This document shows, one piece after another, positions 1-10,518 of a stretch of DNA of 64,000 nucleotides. Where the stretch lies: positions 1,674,001-1,738,000 of the forward strand of contig JAVHKY010000055.1 of NCBI GenBank assembly GCA_035079385.1. Direction: 5' to 3'. The notes beneath the pieces were generated by a model, which was not told the origin of the DNA, did no database searches, and saw nothing but the letters and a program-made list of their open reading frames with translations. The translations under genes were made by a program, and so were the position numbers. Every line of letters begins with the position of its first letter. Position 1 is the stretch's first letter. Origin of the DNA: Aspidiotus rigidus. Lineage: Eukaryota; Arthropoda; Insecta; Hemiptera; Diaspididae.

Positions 1-359
1 AAACCACAATTCTATCTAGCGTAGGTATATTTGCAATGGGTGTTTCTTTGAAATCTTGAATTCAGTGACGTCGAGAATTGATGCTATATTTTATTTTTCA
101 TCTACGGCAGTATTGTACAGTTCGATTAATAAATAAATCATTTGATTAATAAATAAATCAGAGCAGATAAGTATCATTTCACGCGATCAAAGATCACGTT
201 CCGTATTTATAATTTGAACCACTGTTCTATTTATGCAATCGATCAAAAACACATCGGACAACTCGCTATTTTTAAACTCTTTCTCCGGTTAATAAGTATA
301 ATGATCCATTTGCGCTCGGCAGTTTTTTCATCCGATTGACTTATCACTCACAAAAGAAA

Positions 360-1760
360 ACCAGGGTGTTTATTTTGTTTTATGGTATTCCCAGGAAATC
401 TTGAGTTCAACGTTTCGCTATACCTACCTATACCTACCTAATTCTACTTTTATTGTTCCAAATTTCATAAATTCACAAAAAGCCGAAGCTAGATAACTTA
501 TTTACAATCAAGAATCAATAATATGATAAAATATCTACGTCTTCCGTCTTCCGATATTATCGGATAATTTTCAATTACATTTTGTTTATTATTATAGGTA
601 GGTACTTCTGAAATAAATCTCATCGTTTCGCAGTACGGTTCTCTTTTGATTTTGAACAGTATATTAATTAAATTAAAATAGGTACTGAGCAGGAATCAGA
701 TACCTATATACGGTACTTTTTTTTTTTTTAGATGAAGTATTTATTATATAAGTTACCAGTATCGAACCATTTGATTGATTCGATTGATAGAATACTTGAA
801 TTAGAGGGGCTATAATTTCATGCGATCTAGAATAATCAGGTTTTATTTTTCACAAAAAGCTGAAGGAAGATGCGATCATGAATCAATAAGTACCTATACT
901 AAGTTATCCTCCATTAAAATTTTGGTTCACATCTTCCAACATTATCAAACAATTTTAAATTTTGTTTTGTGTTTGTGAAATAAATCTGATCGGTCTCTTT
1001 TTTTTCAAAAAGTAAATTGACGTTGATCATCAACCAGAACAGAAAACCAGGGAAATATTTTGTATTGGTATTCTCATGAAATCTCGAGTTCAACTTTTGG
1101 CTACCTAGGCCTAATTCCACTTCGTTCCAAATTTCATAATTCACGAAAAACCGAAGCTAGATGCCATCGCAAGCGAATCAATAATACCCAATAAAATATC
1201 TGCGTCTTCCGATATTATGGAACAATTTTCAGTTGCGTTTCGTTATTACCTACTTCTGAAATAAATCTCATCGTTTCTTAATTCAGTTCTCTTTCGATTT
1301 CGAACAGTATCGCACTGAAACAGCAGAGTGATAATACGAAGGAAACAGAGGATGATGATATAATAGATCACGTTCTGTATTCATAGTTCAAACCACGATT
1401 CTATCTATGCAATCGATCAAAAACACACCGAACTACTTTTTATTTCTCTGATCGACTTTCCTCACAAAACAAAACAGAAAACCAGGGCATTTATTTCGTA
1501 TATATGGATATTCTCAGGAAATCTTGAGTTGAACTTTTCGCTAGTTCTACTTTGTTCCGAATTTCATGATTCACGAAAAGTCGAAGCTAGATGCGATCAT
1601 GAATAAATAATACCCACTAAAATATCTACGTCGTCCGATATTATCGGACAATTTGGAATTTCGTTTCGTTATTATTTCTGAAATAAATCTCATCGTTTGG
1701 GTGTTCTCTTCCGAGTCCGACTTCCCATTTCGAACTAAAACAGCCGAGTGATAATAATGA
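360..1760. repeat. Diverged duplicated AT-rich blocks
   Basis: The same ordered words recur: a CAGGAAATCTTGAGTTCAAC-like word near 390, 1075 and 1515; a CGAAGCTAGATGCGATC-like word near 485, 1150 and 1580; and a CTGAAATAAATCTCATCG word near 608, 1256 and 1677. A weaker partial copy lies around 840-1000. A second word, TGCAATCGATCAAAAACACA, links about 233 and 1408. These are old local duplications with many substitutions and indels. No conserved reading frame runs through the copies, so I treat them as non-coding. The block lies just upstream of the first gene model and could overlap its distal promoter, which is untested. Confidence 0.7.
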
Positions 1761-2217
1761 CAGAATGATGATGATAATAAAACTTTTCTAGACCAATAAG
1801 AAAAAAGTATCAACTATGGCGATGGCCGACTGACAGCACCCTTGGTGTTCCCACGTTACAGTTTCAGTTTACTGATTACACCGACCGACGTATACGCAAT
1901 GTTTTTACAAAGCATGCTTTATTATATAGGATTGGCGACAACCGTTTCTTTTTTCTTCCTAACGTTTTTCAACGTCTCGTTTTAAATAAAATAAATGTGG
2001 AGTCCAAGAAATATTCGTCATTTATTTTGAAATCGTAAAGATAATAATAAAATTTTTTAGCTCTTCGGCTAAAATTCGGACGTCATTCATCATACCTAAT
2101 CAGAAACTCTATACTATCTGTCTCGTACGCTTCTCGTGCAATTTTATACGATTAATTCGACTTCGACAGAATCCTCGTTGTTTCCGTACTTACTCTGTTC
2201 ATTGTTTGGTAATTACC

Positions 2218-5200
2218 ATGCTGAAATTTGCTGAAATTTCATTTGGTTCAATCGGATCTAACAGAACCCACGTGCAGCGATTCCGGTCATTTTTCAGGAC
2301 TGTAAGTAATTTTCTGATTAATCTTTCGTTTGATCACATTCTCTTCCCCAAGCTCATTTGATATCGCGATTAGAAAATTTGACGTTGCGTTTATTTTAAC
2401 AATTTTTAATTCTGGTTGCAGATAGCGTCGTCACATCCTGTGGCTTCGAAAATATACGATGGAACCTCATTACGTTTCAAGTATGTAGATGTAAAACTCA
2501 TGGCATCGTTGTATTTGACTTTCTATTCTAGTACTTTGCTTCATTTGTAGGTCAAAAAGTGTTGGAGGAGCTGTTATTGGAGTTGATATGGGCACTACAA
2601 GTTCTCGTGTGGCCGTTATAGTAGGAAAAGAAGCCAAAGTACTTGAAAACGCCAAAATTCGTTACTTTTCGACAGTATCAGTAAGTTTCACGGCAGTTAC
2701 GAGAATTCGATAGCATTAAATTTGATAGTATTATCCTGGGCAATTTTGTTTTGAAAGGGTCAGTCGAAAGAAGAAAAAGAACCCGAACTGGAAAAAGAAG
2801 TACGTATTTATTACTTCTGGTTTTATCAATAAATTCGGTCAACATTTTTTGATGTCGGTTTTCTTCTTCTTCTGTGTTTCTTTATCTTCTCAATAATTGT
2901 GAATTTTATGTTTCATGAGTATATGTTGGGTTTTTCATCAGAAAACTGTCATTGAATATCAAGAAAATTTCTTCAAACGGTTTCATTGCAGAGTGAGAAC
3001 TGTCAAATATTTCTATATGATAAACTGCACTTAAGCCATTAAGTTTTCTTTCTTTCTTGTATTAGAATGATACGTAACTTTGAGAACTCTCTTTGTTCAA
3101 TTTGTAAACCTCAATAATATTTGCACGATAGAACTAATTTTATTGTATTTTAACGCTTTCTTATCGGGAATCAATTTCTCAACAGTCGGTAGTTCTGTAG
3201 ATTCTATGATATTTTCTTGCTATTCTTTGGGTTGATGTGTTATAAATTCTACGTTTTGTCGTAATCCTACTAATTTTTGCATGTCAGAACTAATTATCTT
3301 GTGTTCATTGATGTCTTGGCGAGTCTATATTCTTCGTTAACTGTCTTGTTTCGTATCAGTTTTCAATATATCAATTCTTGAATTATTATTACAGTAATAC
3401 TATCGAGATTCTAATAATCTTTTCATATTTCAGGTACCTAATCAAAATCCAACGAACTTTGGAGAGGCGATGGAGCTGGTGGGGTTTTTGAGAGGACAAC
3501 TGGTTAGTAAGATTAATTTTCTCACTCATATACATTGAATTTTACCAAACTAGAGTACTTAGTAATTTAGGAAACGAGCAGGTTCGAAGATTGGTTATAT
3601 TGATATCTTTGGATAGGGAGTACACGTTTCGAGAGTTGATTTCTCAGCACTGATCATATTCGAACGATTCAATTTTGATACCGATGAAAACTTTCAGGGC
3701 ATTCGTTTTATTTTTCGAACATGAAATTCGTGAATTCTGTTGGATGAATGTTCTGTAGTTACCATATTTATGTTCAATTCGTTCTTCGAGGGTGAAAGTT
3801 TTTTTTACAAATGTAATGTCGTTTACATTCTTCGTTAAGGGTTCTATCAATAGTGAAAACGGAACGTGAATTCTGTTCGATGTTTACAAAAGTGAATAAT
3901 TATTGTGAGTTGATTGAACCAAAAATTACAATCAGTCGAGGAAGCTTATTTTCTGTTCGTCGAATAGCTGTAGCAACTCGTGGTTAAGCATTGCAGCTTG
4001 TAATCATATGAATTTGAATCTGAAGATAGATGTAGCTCAATCTTGATGAAGACGCTTGAATTTCGTTACCGATTTGATGAATATCATTCTTCGTGATTCT
4101 TTTTCCTCACACACGCTAGGAATCCAATGAATATTCGGTTCTAAGCTATTTCTTCACGATACAAACTTTTGAGTGATAATTTATGATACAACGATGAAAA
4201 AAAAATAGTTATTTCTCGATTCCTATCGATCGAAAAACGAAACGTAAAAATTAACTGATAAAAGTTGTTTCTTTTGAATATGATGTCATTATTTTTTATA
4301 AATACTCAGCTGTGCATCAAATTTAATTTCAGTACGGTTGAATTCTCATTTTTACCCCATATGTTGAACGTTTTGTACAAAATTCAAGGAGTAACGAAGA
4401 TATTTTCACACCACTATTTTTTATTCAATATGAGGTTTCTTTCGTTTAAGCTAAGAAGACGTATCAGTTTTTGTTACGAGAAGAGTTCATACGATCTTAT
4501 CAGGAACTGTACTTCCTCGTCAAGGTTATTGCTAGCGAGAGATTGATAAAATGAGAAAGTTTTTCGTACGCTATACGATTAGCTAGCCTCGTAAGCGTGC
4601 ACGTAGAGAATTCGAATTCATTTCTGTGTACCTGAGTAGACTAGTCTAGAAAGCTAATTGGATGAGAAACAGAAAAGAAAGTTGTAATTTTATGCATTTC
4701 GACAGACACTGCAATGTGTAGCGAATGCGTCAGAGAGAACCTGTAGCTAGTCACCATGATGAGATGTAGCTCGCAAAATTTTTAATGGACCTATTTAATA
4801 ATAATAATAATAATAATAATATGTTTTTCAGGATACAGCAAATGAAGCGCTCTCTTTGGAGCAAATACGAAGGGTCATGGAGACATTCGAATTTGACAAC
4901 TTCCCACATCCCTGGGATTTAAATTACAGCGCCCGTAAAGTGACATTTGATCATGCCAAGCTGAATGCTTTAACGGGAGACGATAAGAAGCAAGAAATTC
5001 GTTTCCAAAAGATGAGATTCTATTTATCGAATAACCCAAATCAAGCACTACAAAATTTAGTTAAAATGTTGAAAAGTCTAAATATTAGCATCGATGAATT
5101 TGCATTAGGCTACGCAAAAGCGTATCGTGATATAAGTGAGAGAATCCATCGTTCAATAATTAAACCTAAACCGATTGATCCGTATGATTTTTTTTTGGAA

Positions 5201-5293
5201 CAGAGTGCTATTGATGCTACTATCATACTAATGAAAACCTGTGGAATTAATGAACGATTGATAGAATTATTTTCTAAATTGCAAAAGAAATAA
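2218..5293 (+). CDS. Chimeric gene: mitochondrial Hsp70 N-terminal segment fused to unknown C-terminal domain
   Basis: My model has six exons: 2218-2301, 2422-2480, 2551-2680, 2758-2799, 3434-3502 and 4832-5293. All have GT..AG junctions and phases add up to a 281-aa protein. Exon 1 starts at the ATG at 2218 and encodes a basic and hydrophobic leader with few acidic residues, like a mitochondrial targeting peptide. Exon 3 encodes GAVIGVDMGTTSSRVAVIV followed by GKEAKVLENAK. This matches the first ATP-phosphate-binding strand pair of mitochondrial Hsp70 (mortalin, HSPA9/DnaK: GIDLGTTNSCVAVMEG...). Similarity stops right after that. No other Hsp70 motif (second phosphate loop, adenosine loop, substrate-binding domain) is seen. 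The last exon gives 153 residues, charged and probably helical, which I do not recognise. The 42-nt fourth exon and the exact start are the weakest parts. An in-frame AATAAA overlaps the stop codon. Whether it binds ATP is unlikely without the rest of the fold. It could instead be a decayed Hsp70 partial duplicate spliced to local sequence. Confidence 0.62.
4797..4821. repeat. (AAT)n microsatellite
   Basis: About eight uninterrupted AAT/TAA triplets sit just before the polypyrimidine tract and AG acceptor of the last exon of the Hsp70-N chimera. It may be length-polymorphic, close enough to the branch-point region to matter for splicing, but that is inference. Confidence 0.9.
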
Positions 5294-5689
5294 AGAATTA
5301 TTGTAACGATTTACCATTTTTTCTTACAGTCTAGTAGCATAGAATGAATCATTGGTAAGTTGGAAGGAACCCTTCCGCGGGACTGTGTTTCAAAAATTTA
5401 ATAATCATACGCTAACCCTCTCTCTGATTGTAGAGTAATTTCTTGTCTTAATAGAGTCCGACAATTTTGGTTTGAAAATATTGATTTTTGACAGAGAACA
5501 AATTTTCGTACTTAGTAAAAAAGATTCTCTCTCATGATCTAGAATAGGACATACATTTATGAAAAGTACACCTATGAACAATTTACGTCCATTTTAGCCA
5601 GATGGTGGTCTGCAAAGTTTTCAAAAATTGAAGCATAATTTTTTGTAAAGTGATAGCATTTTATTTTCCTTTGGTCCCCCCTTACTATT

Positions 5690-5955
5690 TTTAAATAAAT
5701 TATTACAGATGATTTCTCTAAAAAATGCCTGAAATACGAGTAAAATATTGTCTCGATTTTTTCTGAACGAATATGCACTCTAGAAAAATGATAGAAAATA
5801 ATTGAAGGATTTCTGGTTGGATTGGGTTGTAAAAGAAACTTACAATTTTAAAAAGTCCATTTTCTTATGCCAGATTGGTGATTTTCTCTGAAAAAGTATG
5901 AGAAACGAGTAAAATAATGTCTAAATGTTTTTGGGAAACGTTTGTGCATTAATTT
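5690..5955. repeat. Diverged tandem duplication, about 175 bp
   Basis: A segment at about 5700-5780 (GATTTCTCTAAAAAATGCC, ACGAGTAAAATATTGTCT, then a TATGCAC end) recurs in the same order at about 5878-5950 with substitutions. It lies in the 3' flank of the Hsp70-N chimera and no conserved coding frame is seen. Confidence 0.55.
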
Positions 5956-6131
5956 TTTTTTGGAGTGTATTTTTTGTTAATTTAATGAATTTTTATCATA
6001 GGGAAAGTGTACCAAAGACCCGTCTGTACTACTCGTGCGGTAGGCAGCGCGAGTGAGTGCGCGGAGGAGTAACAACTTCTCCTTCCTCCGCATTCAACCG
6101 CGTCGACTATGTTAAGGGTATGCTTTACACA

Positions 6132-6513
6132 GAAAAAATACGCGTAAAATCAGGTAAATATACGAAAATATAGGTTCCGAGGCGACTAATTACTGTCCAC
6201 AAAATGAACCAATTGTTATGAAAACTTTCAAAGTGTTAGATGAGTGTTTGATAAGTACAGGTCTAAAATTAATTCAGAACTCGTAATATTATTTAGAACT
6301 CTTGTTATTGACGATCAAAAAGTGGTACATTTTGACCTTTTTGGATCGTTGATAACAAGAGTTCTAAATAATATTACGAGTTCTGAATTAATTTTAGACC
6401 TCTATCAAACACTCATCTAACACTTCAAAAGATTCCATAATAATTGGTTCATTTTGTGGACAGTATAATTAGTCGCCTCGGAACCTATATTTTCGTATAT
6501 TTACGCGTTTTTT
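6132..6513. mobile_element. Long palindromic (foldback/MITE-like) element
   Basis: The left arm (about 6132-6322) and right arm (about 6335-6513) are near-perfect reverse complements. Paired words include TAGGTTCCGAGGCGACTAATTA with its complement, TGTCCACAAAATGAACCAAT, GTTAGATGAGTGTTTGATA and TAATATTATTTAGAACTCTTG. The outer ends contain ACGCGTAAA and TTTACGCGT. The short centre lies around 6329. It has no coding capacity. A transcript would form a hairpin of about 170 bp. It is probably a non-autonomous DNA element; I could not define a target-site duplication. Confidence 0.85.
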
Positions 6514-6534
6514 TCTTGCGTAGCAGGGCTGGAG

Positions 6535-6740
6535 CACAGATCGGATCGCGGATCACGGATCACAGATCAAAAATTGGCGATCCGTGATCCGTATTCGGAT
6601 CATTTTTTCCCGCGCTTTATGATCCGCGATTGATCTGGATCATTTTTAGGGTCGGCTCGCGTCGCAGAAGCCGACCATATTGTAATCACTTTTTAGGGTC
6701 GGCGCAGGCGCTAGCCGACCATATTGTAATCACTTTTTTC
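6535..6740. repeat. GGATC-word cluster and 50-bp tandem pair
   Basis: From 6537 to 6650 the words GATCGGATC, GGATCACGGATCAC, GATCCGTGATCC and GATCCGCG recur on both strands as short overlapping palindromes. Immediately after, 6648-6736 holds two copies of a unit starting GGGTCGGC and ending GCCGACCATATTGTAATCAC. The region is GC-richer than its surroundings. Several ORFs cross it but none has a recognisable product. Confidence 0.75.
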
Positions 6741-6979
6741 TTCTTCGTCTTCGGCTCAGTTAAGACGCTGACGTCATGGTCGAGTGAGCCGTATGCTGTA
6801 CAGTCTCGAGTCTTTGGCTCTTGGCGTGTTATCATTGCATTTTGCGTTTTGATTGTATTCAACTGTTGTAATGGGTCGTAGGAATCACATAGGAACGGAA
6901 CAATAAAAATAGTAGCCTCTTTATTATCGAACATTCGAACGCTCACAATAATAAATTTGATATGTTCAAATTGCAAGTT

Positions 6980-8506
6980 TATTTCATTTTAATGATTAGG
7001 TTCAGATGACTACGAATGGAACCGAACGTCTTAATTGCGATCGAAAAGAATGAGAGTGATGAAATATGAATTCTTGAAATTGGTCTAAATAATGTGAATG
7101 GTGAAGCGGTAGGTAGAGCAAAATATGAAATGAATGATCGTTGGTCGGTATCTAATTACAATGATTCTATAGTCTCCAATCTGAGTTTGTAGTTTTATTG
7201 GATAGAACGTGAAAAGCTAAGTGGAAAGTATGAGGTATGAACAGTTTGAATGAATAATTATCGAAATTTTATTATTTCAACTTGCAGTCTGTGTAAGGTA
7301 CGTGTATTTAGTGTACCGGTTATCTTATACCTGAGTTAGAAGCCAAATATTATCGAAATCAATATTATTTCGCAATGTAGCTTGGCGGTTGTCAAAGTAA
7401 CTTGGCAGTTGCCGAGTAGAAGAGGGGGTTCGCATAGGAGATTCCTCCTTCACTGAAGTTATACCCGAAAGGGTCGATTCCGGTGTTGGAGGAAACAATA
7501 TTAAATGCATACGCAACCCGCACCTACTCCATTATGGATGATGAAAAAAAAAAGAAAAATTATTTCGCAATGCAATGTTTACAATGATGTATTGGAATCG
7601 AATTTTTTGGTTTTGACTATTTCTTAGGTATGTCTTTGCGTGTTCGCATTGATCAGCGTAGGTATTAATAAATTTGATTTTACGGAATGTTCAAATTATA
7701 AATTTACTTTCCTTTAATAAATACAAATGAAACGAGACTCTTTACAATGCGATGGGAAACCGAAATGAATAATTGCAAATAAAAACCTAGGGAACAGAAT
7801 GATTTAAAAGTCGATCATAGATCGCAAATGCGGTATCCCGGCTTCGTAGTCCGCAATTCAATTTTGAATTTTAATTTACGGTATACTTATTTTAGATGAC
7901 TACCATACAAAGGTAGTATAATAATTACATCGTTGGGTTTTGAGCAGACAAATGAAGTTGGTGGTGGTATTAATTAATCAAGGATTTCAATTCTAGGTAA
8001 TGCTACGATTTGTGTTACTTATTATTCTTATCTCATGACGAAAATATCAGCGTTATTTGTACTCAACAGTGGTTCCTTCAGGTTATTGAATAAATACCAA
8101 TGAAACGAGATTTTTTATAATGCGATGGGAAACCAAAATGAATAATCGCGAATATAGCCTAAACATAGGGAACAGAACGATTTAAAAGTCGATCATAGAT
8201 CGCGAATGCGGTATCTCGGCTTTGTAGTCCGCAATTCAATTTTGTATTTTAATTTACCTATAACTTACTTTTAATTCTAAGTACTTTGCATTTGACTACA
8301 AAGGTAGTATAATAATTACATCGTTGGGTTTTGAGCAGACAAATGAAGTTTGTGGTAGTACCTATTAATTAATCAAGGATTTCAATTCTATGTAATGTTA
8401 TGATTTGTATTACTTATTATTCTTATCTCATGACAAAAATGACAGTTGTTGGAAGGGTATAATATCAGAGTTATTTGTACTCAACAGTGGTTCCTTCAGG
8501 TTATTG
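6980..8506. repeat. Tandem array of a roughly 375-bp unit, left part
   Basis: Two good copies sit at about 7715-8090 and 8091-8506. They share GATTTAAAAGTCGATCATAG, CGCAATTCAATTTTG, ACAAAGGTAGTATAATAATT and CATCGTTGGGTTTTGAGC. A more diverged partial copy is seen around 7020-7140. A further copy lies on the far side of the Copia insertion (15933-16200). The array is non-coding in any frame I checked. The Copia element inserted directly after the second good copy and split the array. Confidence 0.8.
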
Positions 8507-8511
8507 CTTAT
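8507..8511. other. Copia target-site duplication, left copy
   Basis: CTTAT immediately flanks the left LTR and is repeated immediately after the right LTR at 15928-15932. Five base pairs is the usual duplication for Copia integrases. Confidence 0.88.
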
Positions 8512-8751
8512 TGTCGGCGCATGCATAAAAATACTTCGTATTTAATTAGATTTTAATAATCACATTCAAAGTAGTCGCATACAAAGTACAAAAGTATCGT
8601 AATACAAAGGTAGTATAAAAGTAAAGTGAAAGCATGGGCACAGAGTCTAAAACAAAAGGTAACGAAACAACAATCACAGCTAATTAGAACAAGACTTAAT
8701 ATAACTGACCGAGAGCGCACTCAACAGCTGCTAACTGCAGTTCTGCCGATA
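8512..8751 (-). repeat. Copia 3' LTR
   Basis: On the plus strand it begins TGTCGGC and ends GCCGATA, so the ends form a short imperfect inverted repeat. In element orientation it starts TATCGGC and ends GCCGACA. The starting TA instead of the canonical TG is a small oddity, shared by both LTRs. A short plus-strand ORF over 8626-8865 starts inside the LTR and is not a gene. Confidence 0.93.
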
Positions 8752-8760
8752 CTCCCTCCG
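8752..8760 (-). promoter_or_regulatory. Polypurine tract of Copia element
   Basis: CGGAGGGAG on the minus strand lies directly upstream of the 3' LTR. This is the expected position and composition for the primer of plus-strand DNA synthesis. Confidence 0.8.
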
Positions 8761-9006
8761 CGTATCTCTGTCAGATTCAATACACATAAAAATAATTTGA
8801 AATCACAAAAATCACAAATAGTTGAAGAACAGCCCGTAGGAACAATCTTAAGTCAAAAAAAATAAACATAAAAAATAGAACAAATCATACTCGTAATCTA
8901 CTAAGACTAGTGATATGAGATCCCAAAATTTAATCGCAGTAATAGTCAATCGCAGTTCCATAATTGATTTCGCAGTCACATAATTGATTTCCCAATGTTC
9001 ACATTA
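8761..9006 (-). other. Copia 3' untranslated region
   Basis: About 245 bp lie between the pol stop codon at 9007 and the polypurine tract. It is AT-rich, with short repeats of an ATAATTGATTTC(C/G)CA-like word around 8955-8995. No coding sequence is seen. Confidence 0.7.
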
Positions 9007-10503
9007 TCAATCTCCCTGTTGTTTCATTCTTTTCTTCAAAGGTTTCTCGTTTTTCGCAGGTCGCTTTCTCTGTATTTCTCCAATCGCAAATTGCTGTTTT
9101 TGTATTTCGCATTGTTCAGTAGGTTTCTGCAACACAAAATCGCACATTAATCTATCGCGGAATTTACAAAAATCAGGTTTTGCTAATGCCTTCGTAAAGA
9201 AGTCGCCTAGTTGTTCTTTGGTGCTTATCCACAAAATCTCAATTTTCTTTTTGCTGCTTAGCTGCCTTACATAGTGATAAGATAGCTTAACTAAATGTCG
9301 TAAAGTTTGCGATTCCTCAGTCAACGCCAGTTTAATGGCTGCTCGATTATCCTCGTAAATTATAGGTTTTATCGTAACTTTAGCCACTTGTTTCGCTAGT
9401 TCCTGAATACTAATTACTTCTTTACACGCAAAACTCATCGCTACATATTCTGCTTCCGCAGATGATAGAGCTACCTGTCTTTGAAGATGAGTTTTCCATG
9501 CAACTGGGTCTCCAAACAACGTAACTACATATCCCGATGTTGATCTCCCAGATTCTTCATTCAGACCTAACGAAGCATCACAATAGCATTCGACTCCCTC
9601 TCTCTCACTACTAAATTTAACTCCTAGTTTCGTCGTTCCTTTCAGATATCTAAAGATTCGCTTTACTTGTTCCCATTCTTTTTCTCCGTATGATTCCTGC
9701 TTTCGACTCAAAAAGTTCACAGCAAAAATTATGTCCGGACGTGTCGAATTCGCAATATAAGATAAATTTCCGATCGCATTTCTATATGGTATTTTCTGTC
9801 TATCAAAATCTGTTTTCATTCGTTTCGTGGTCATTATCTTTCTTTCTGCATTTGATGAAGCCATAGGTGTAGAGATAGTTCGCAAGGTACGATAAGCGTC
9901 AAACTTTTTCACCACTGCATTTATCATTTTCTCTTGATGAATTATCGTTATTTTATTATTCCGATCGCGAACAACTTCCATTCCTAAGAACTTCTTAATT
10001 TCACCTAATTCACTCGTTTCAAATTCTTTGTTTAATTTCATTTTAATCTCAATTAATTTTTCTTTATCGTTCGTTGCCACTAGAATATCGTCCACATACA
10101 CAACCAAGATAGCATATTTGTTCTTGTTTTTCCAGTAATAAATACACGGTTTATAATCGTATCTCACAAAACGTAATTTCTTCATCGCTTCACTAAAACG
10201 CATGAACCAGCGTTTTGGGCTCCCTTTTAGTCCGTATATCGCTTTTACTAATTTTAAAACATTATTTCGCTCAAAATTAATTTCTTTTGTTCCTAAATAA
10301 TCGCCGAGTCCTTCTGGAATTCTCATATAGACTTCCTTTTCGAGTTCACCATTTAGAAAGGCAGTCTTCACATCAATATGTTCTAGCTCAAGATCCAATT
10401 TATTAGCAATTGCTACTAGACATCGAAAATCGCACATCCCGGCTACGGGAGCATAGGTCTCATTTATTCCGTATTCATGAAGATCTGAGAATCCTCTCGC
10501 CAC
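9007..10503 (-). CDS. Copia pol, C-terminal part: reverse transcriptase and RNase H
   Basis: It continues the same frame as the upstream gag-pol part after one TGA at 10519-10521. The 498-residue piece begins at the conserved VARGF block of Copia reverse transcriptase. It then shows TFAPVA-like, IDVKTAFLNGEL and the catalytic YVDD (in VVYVDDILVAT, near nt 10100). The RNase H domain shows CYCDASLGL, ALSSAEAEYVA, an EDNRAAIKLA block and a YHYVRQL end. These are the Asp, Glu and Asp positions expected in Copia RNase H. The listed start at a Met is only the first Met after the stop. In the intact element this is not a separate protein. Confidence 0.93.
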   Translation of the reverse strand: MARGFSDLHEYGINETYAPVAGMCDFRCLVAIANKLDLELEHIDVKTAFLNGELEKEVYMRIPEGLGDYLGTKEINFERNNVLKLVKAIYGLKGSPKRWFMRFSEAMKKLRFVRYDYKPCIYYWKNKNKYAILVVYVDDILVATNDKEKLIEIKMKLNKEFETSELGEIKKFLGMEVVRDRNNKITIIHQEKMINAVVKKFDAYRTLRTISTPMASSNAERKIMTTKRMKTDFDRQKIPYRNAIGNLSYIANSTRPDIIFAVNFLSRKQESYGEKEWEQVKRIFRYLKGTTKLGVKFSSEREGVECYCDASLGLNEESGRSTSGYVVTLFGDPVAWKTHLQRQVALSSAEAEYVAMSFACKEVISIQELAKQVAKVTIKPIIYEDNRAAIKLALTEESQTLRHLVKLSYHYVRQLSSKKKIEILWISTKEQLGDFFTKALAKPDFCKFRDRLMCDFVLQKPTEQCEIQKQQFAIGEIQRKRPAKNEKPLKKRMKQQGD

Positions 10504-10518
10504 TATTCGACTCTTCCT

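Noticed and set aside
8626..8865. 79-codon plus-strand ORF
   Set aside because: It starts inside the Copia 3' LTR and is antisense to the element. A shadow ORF.
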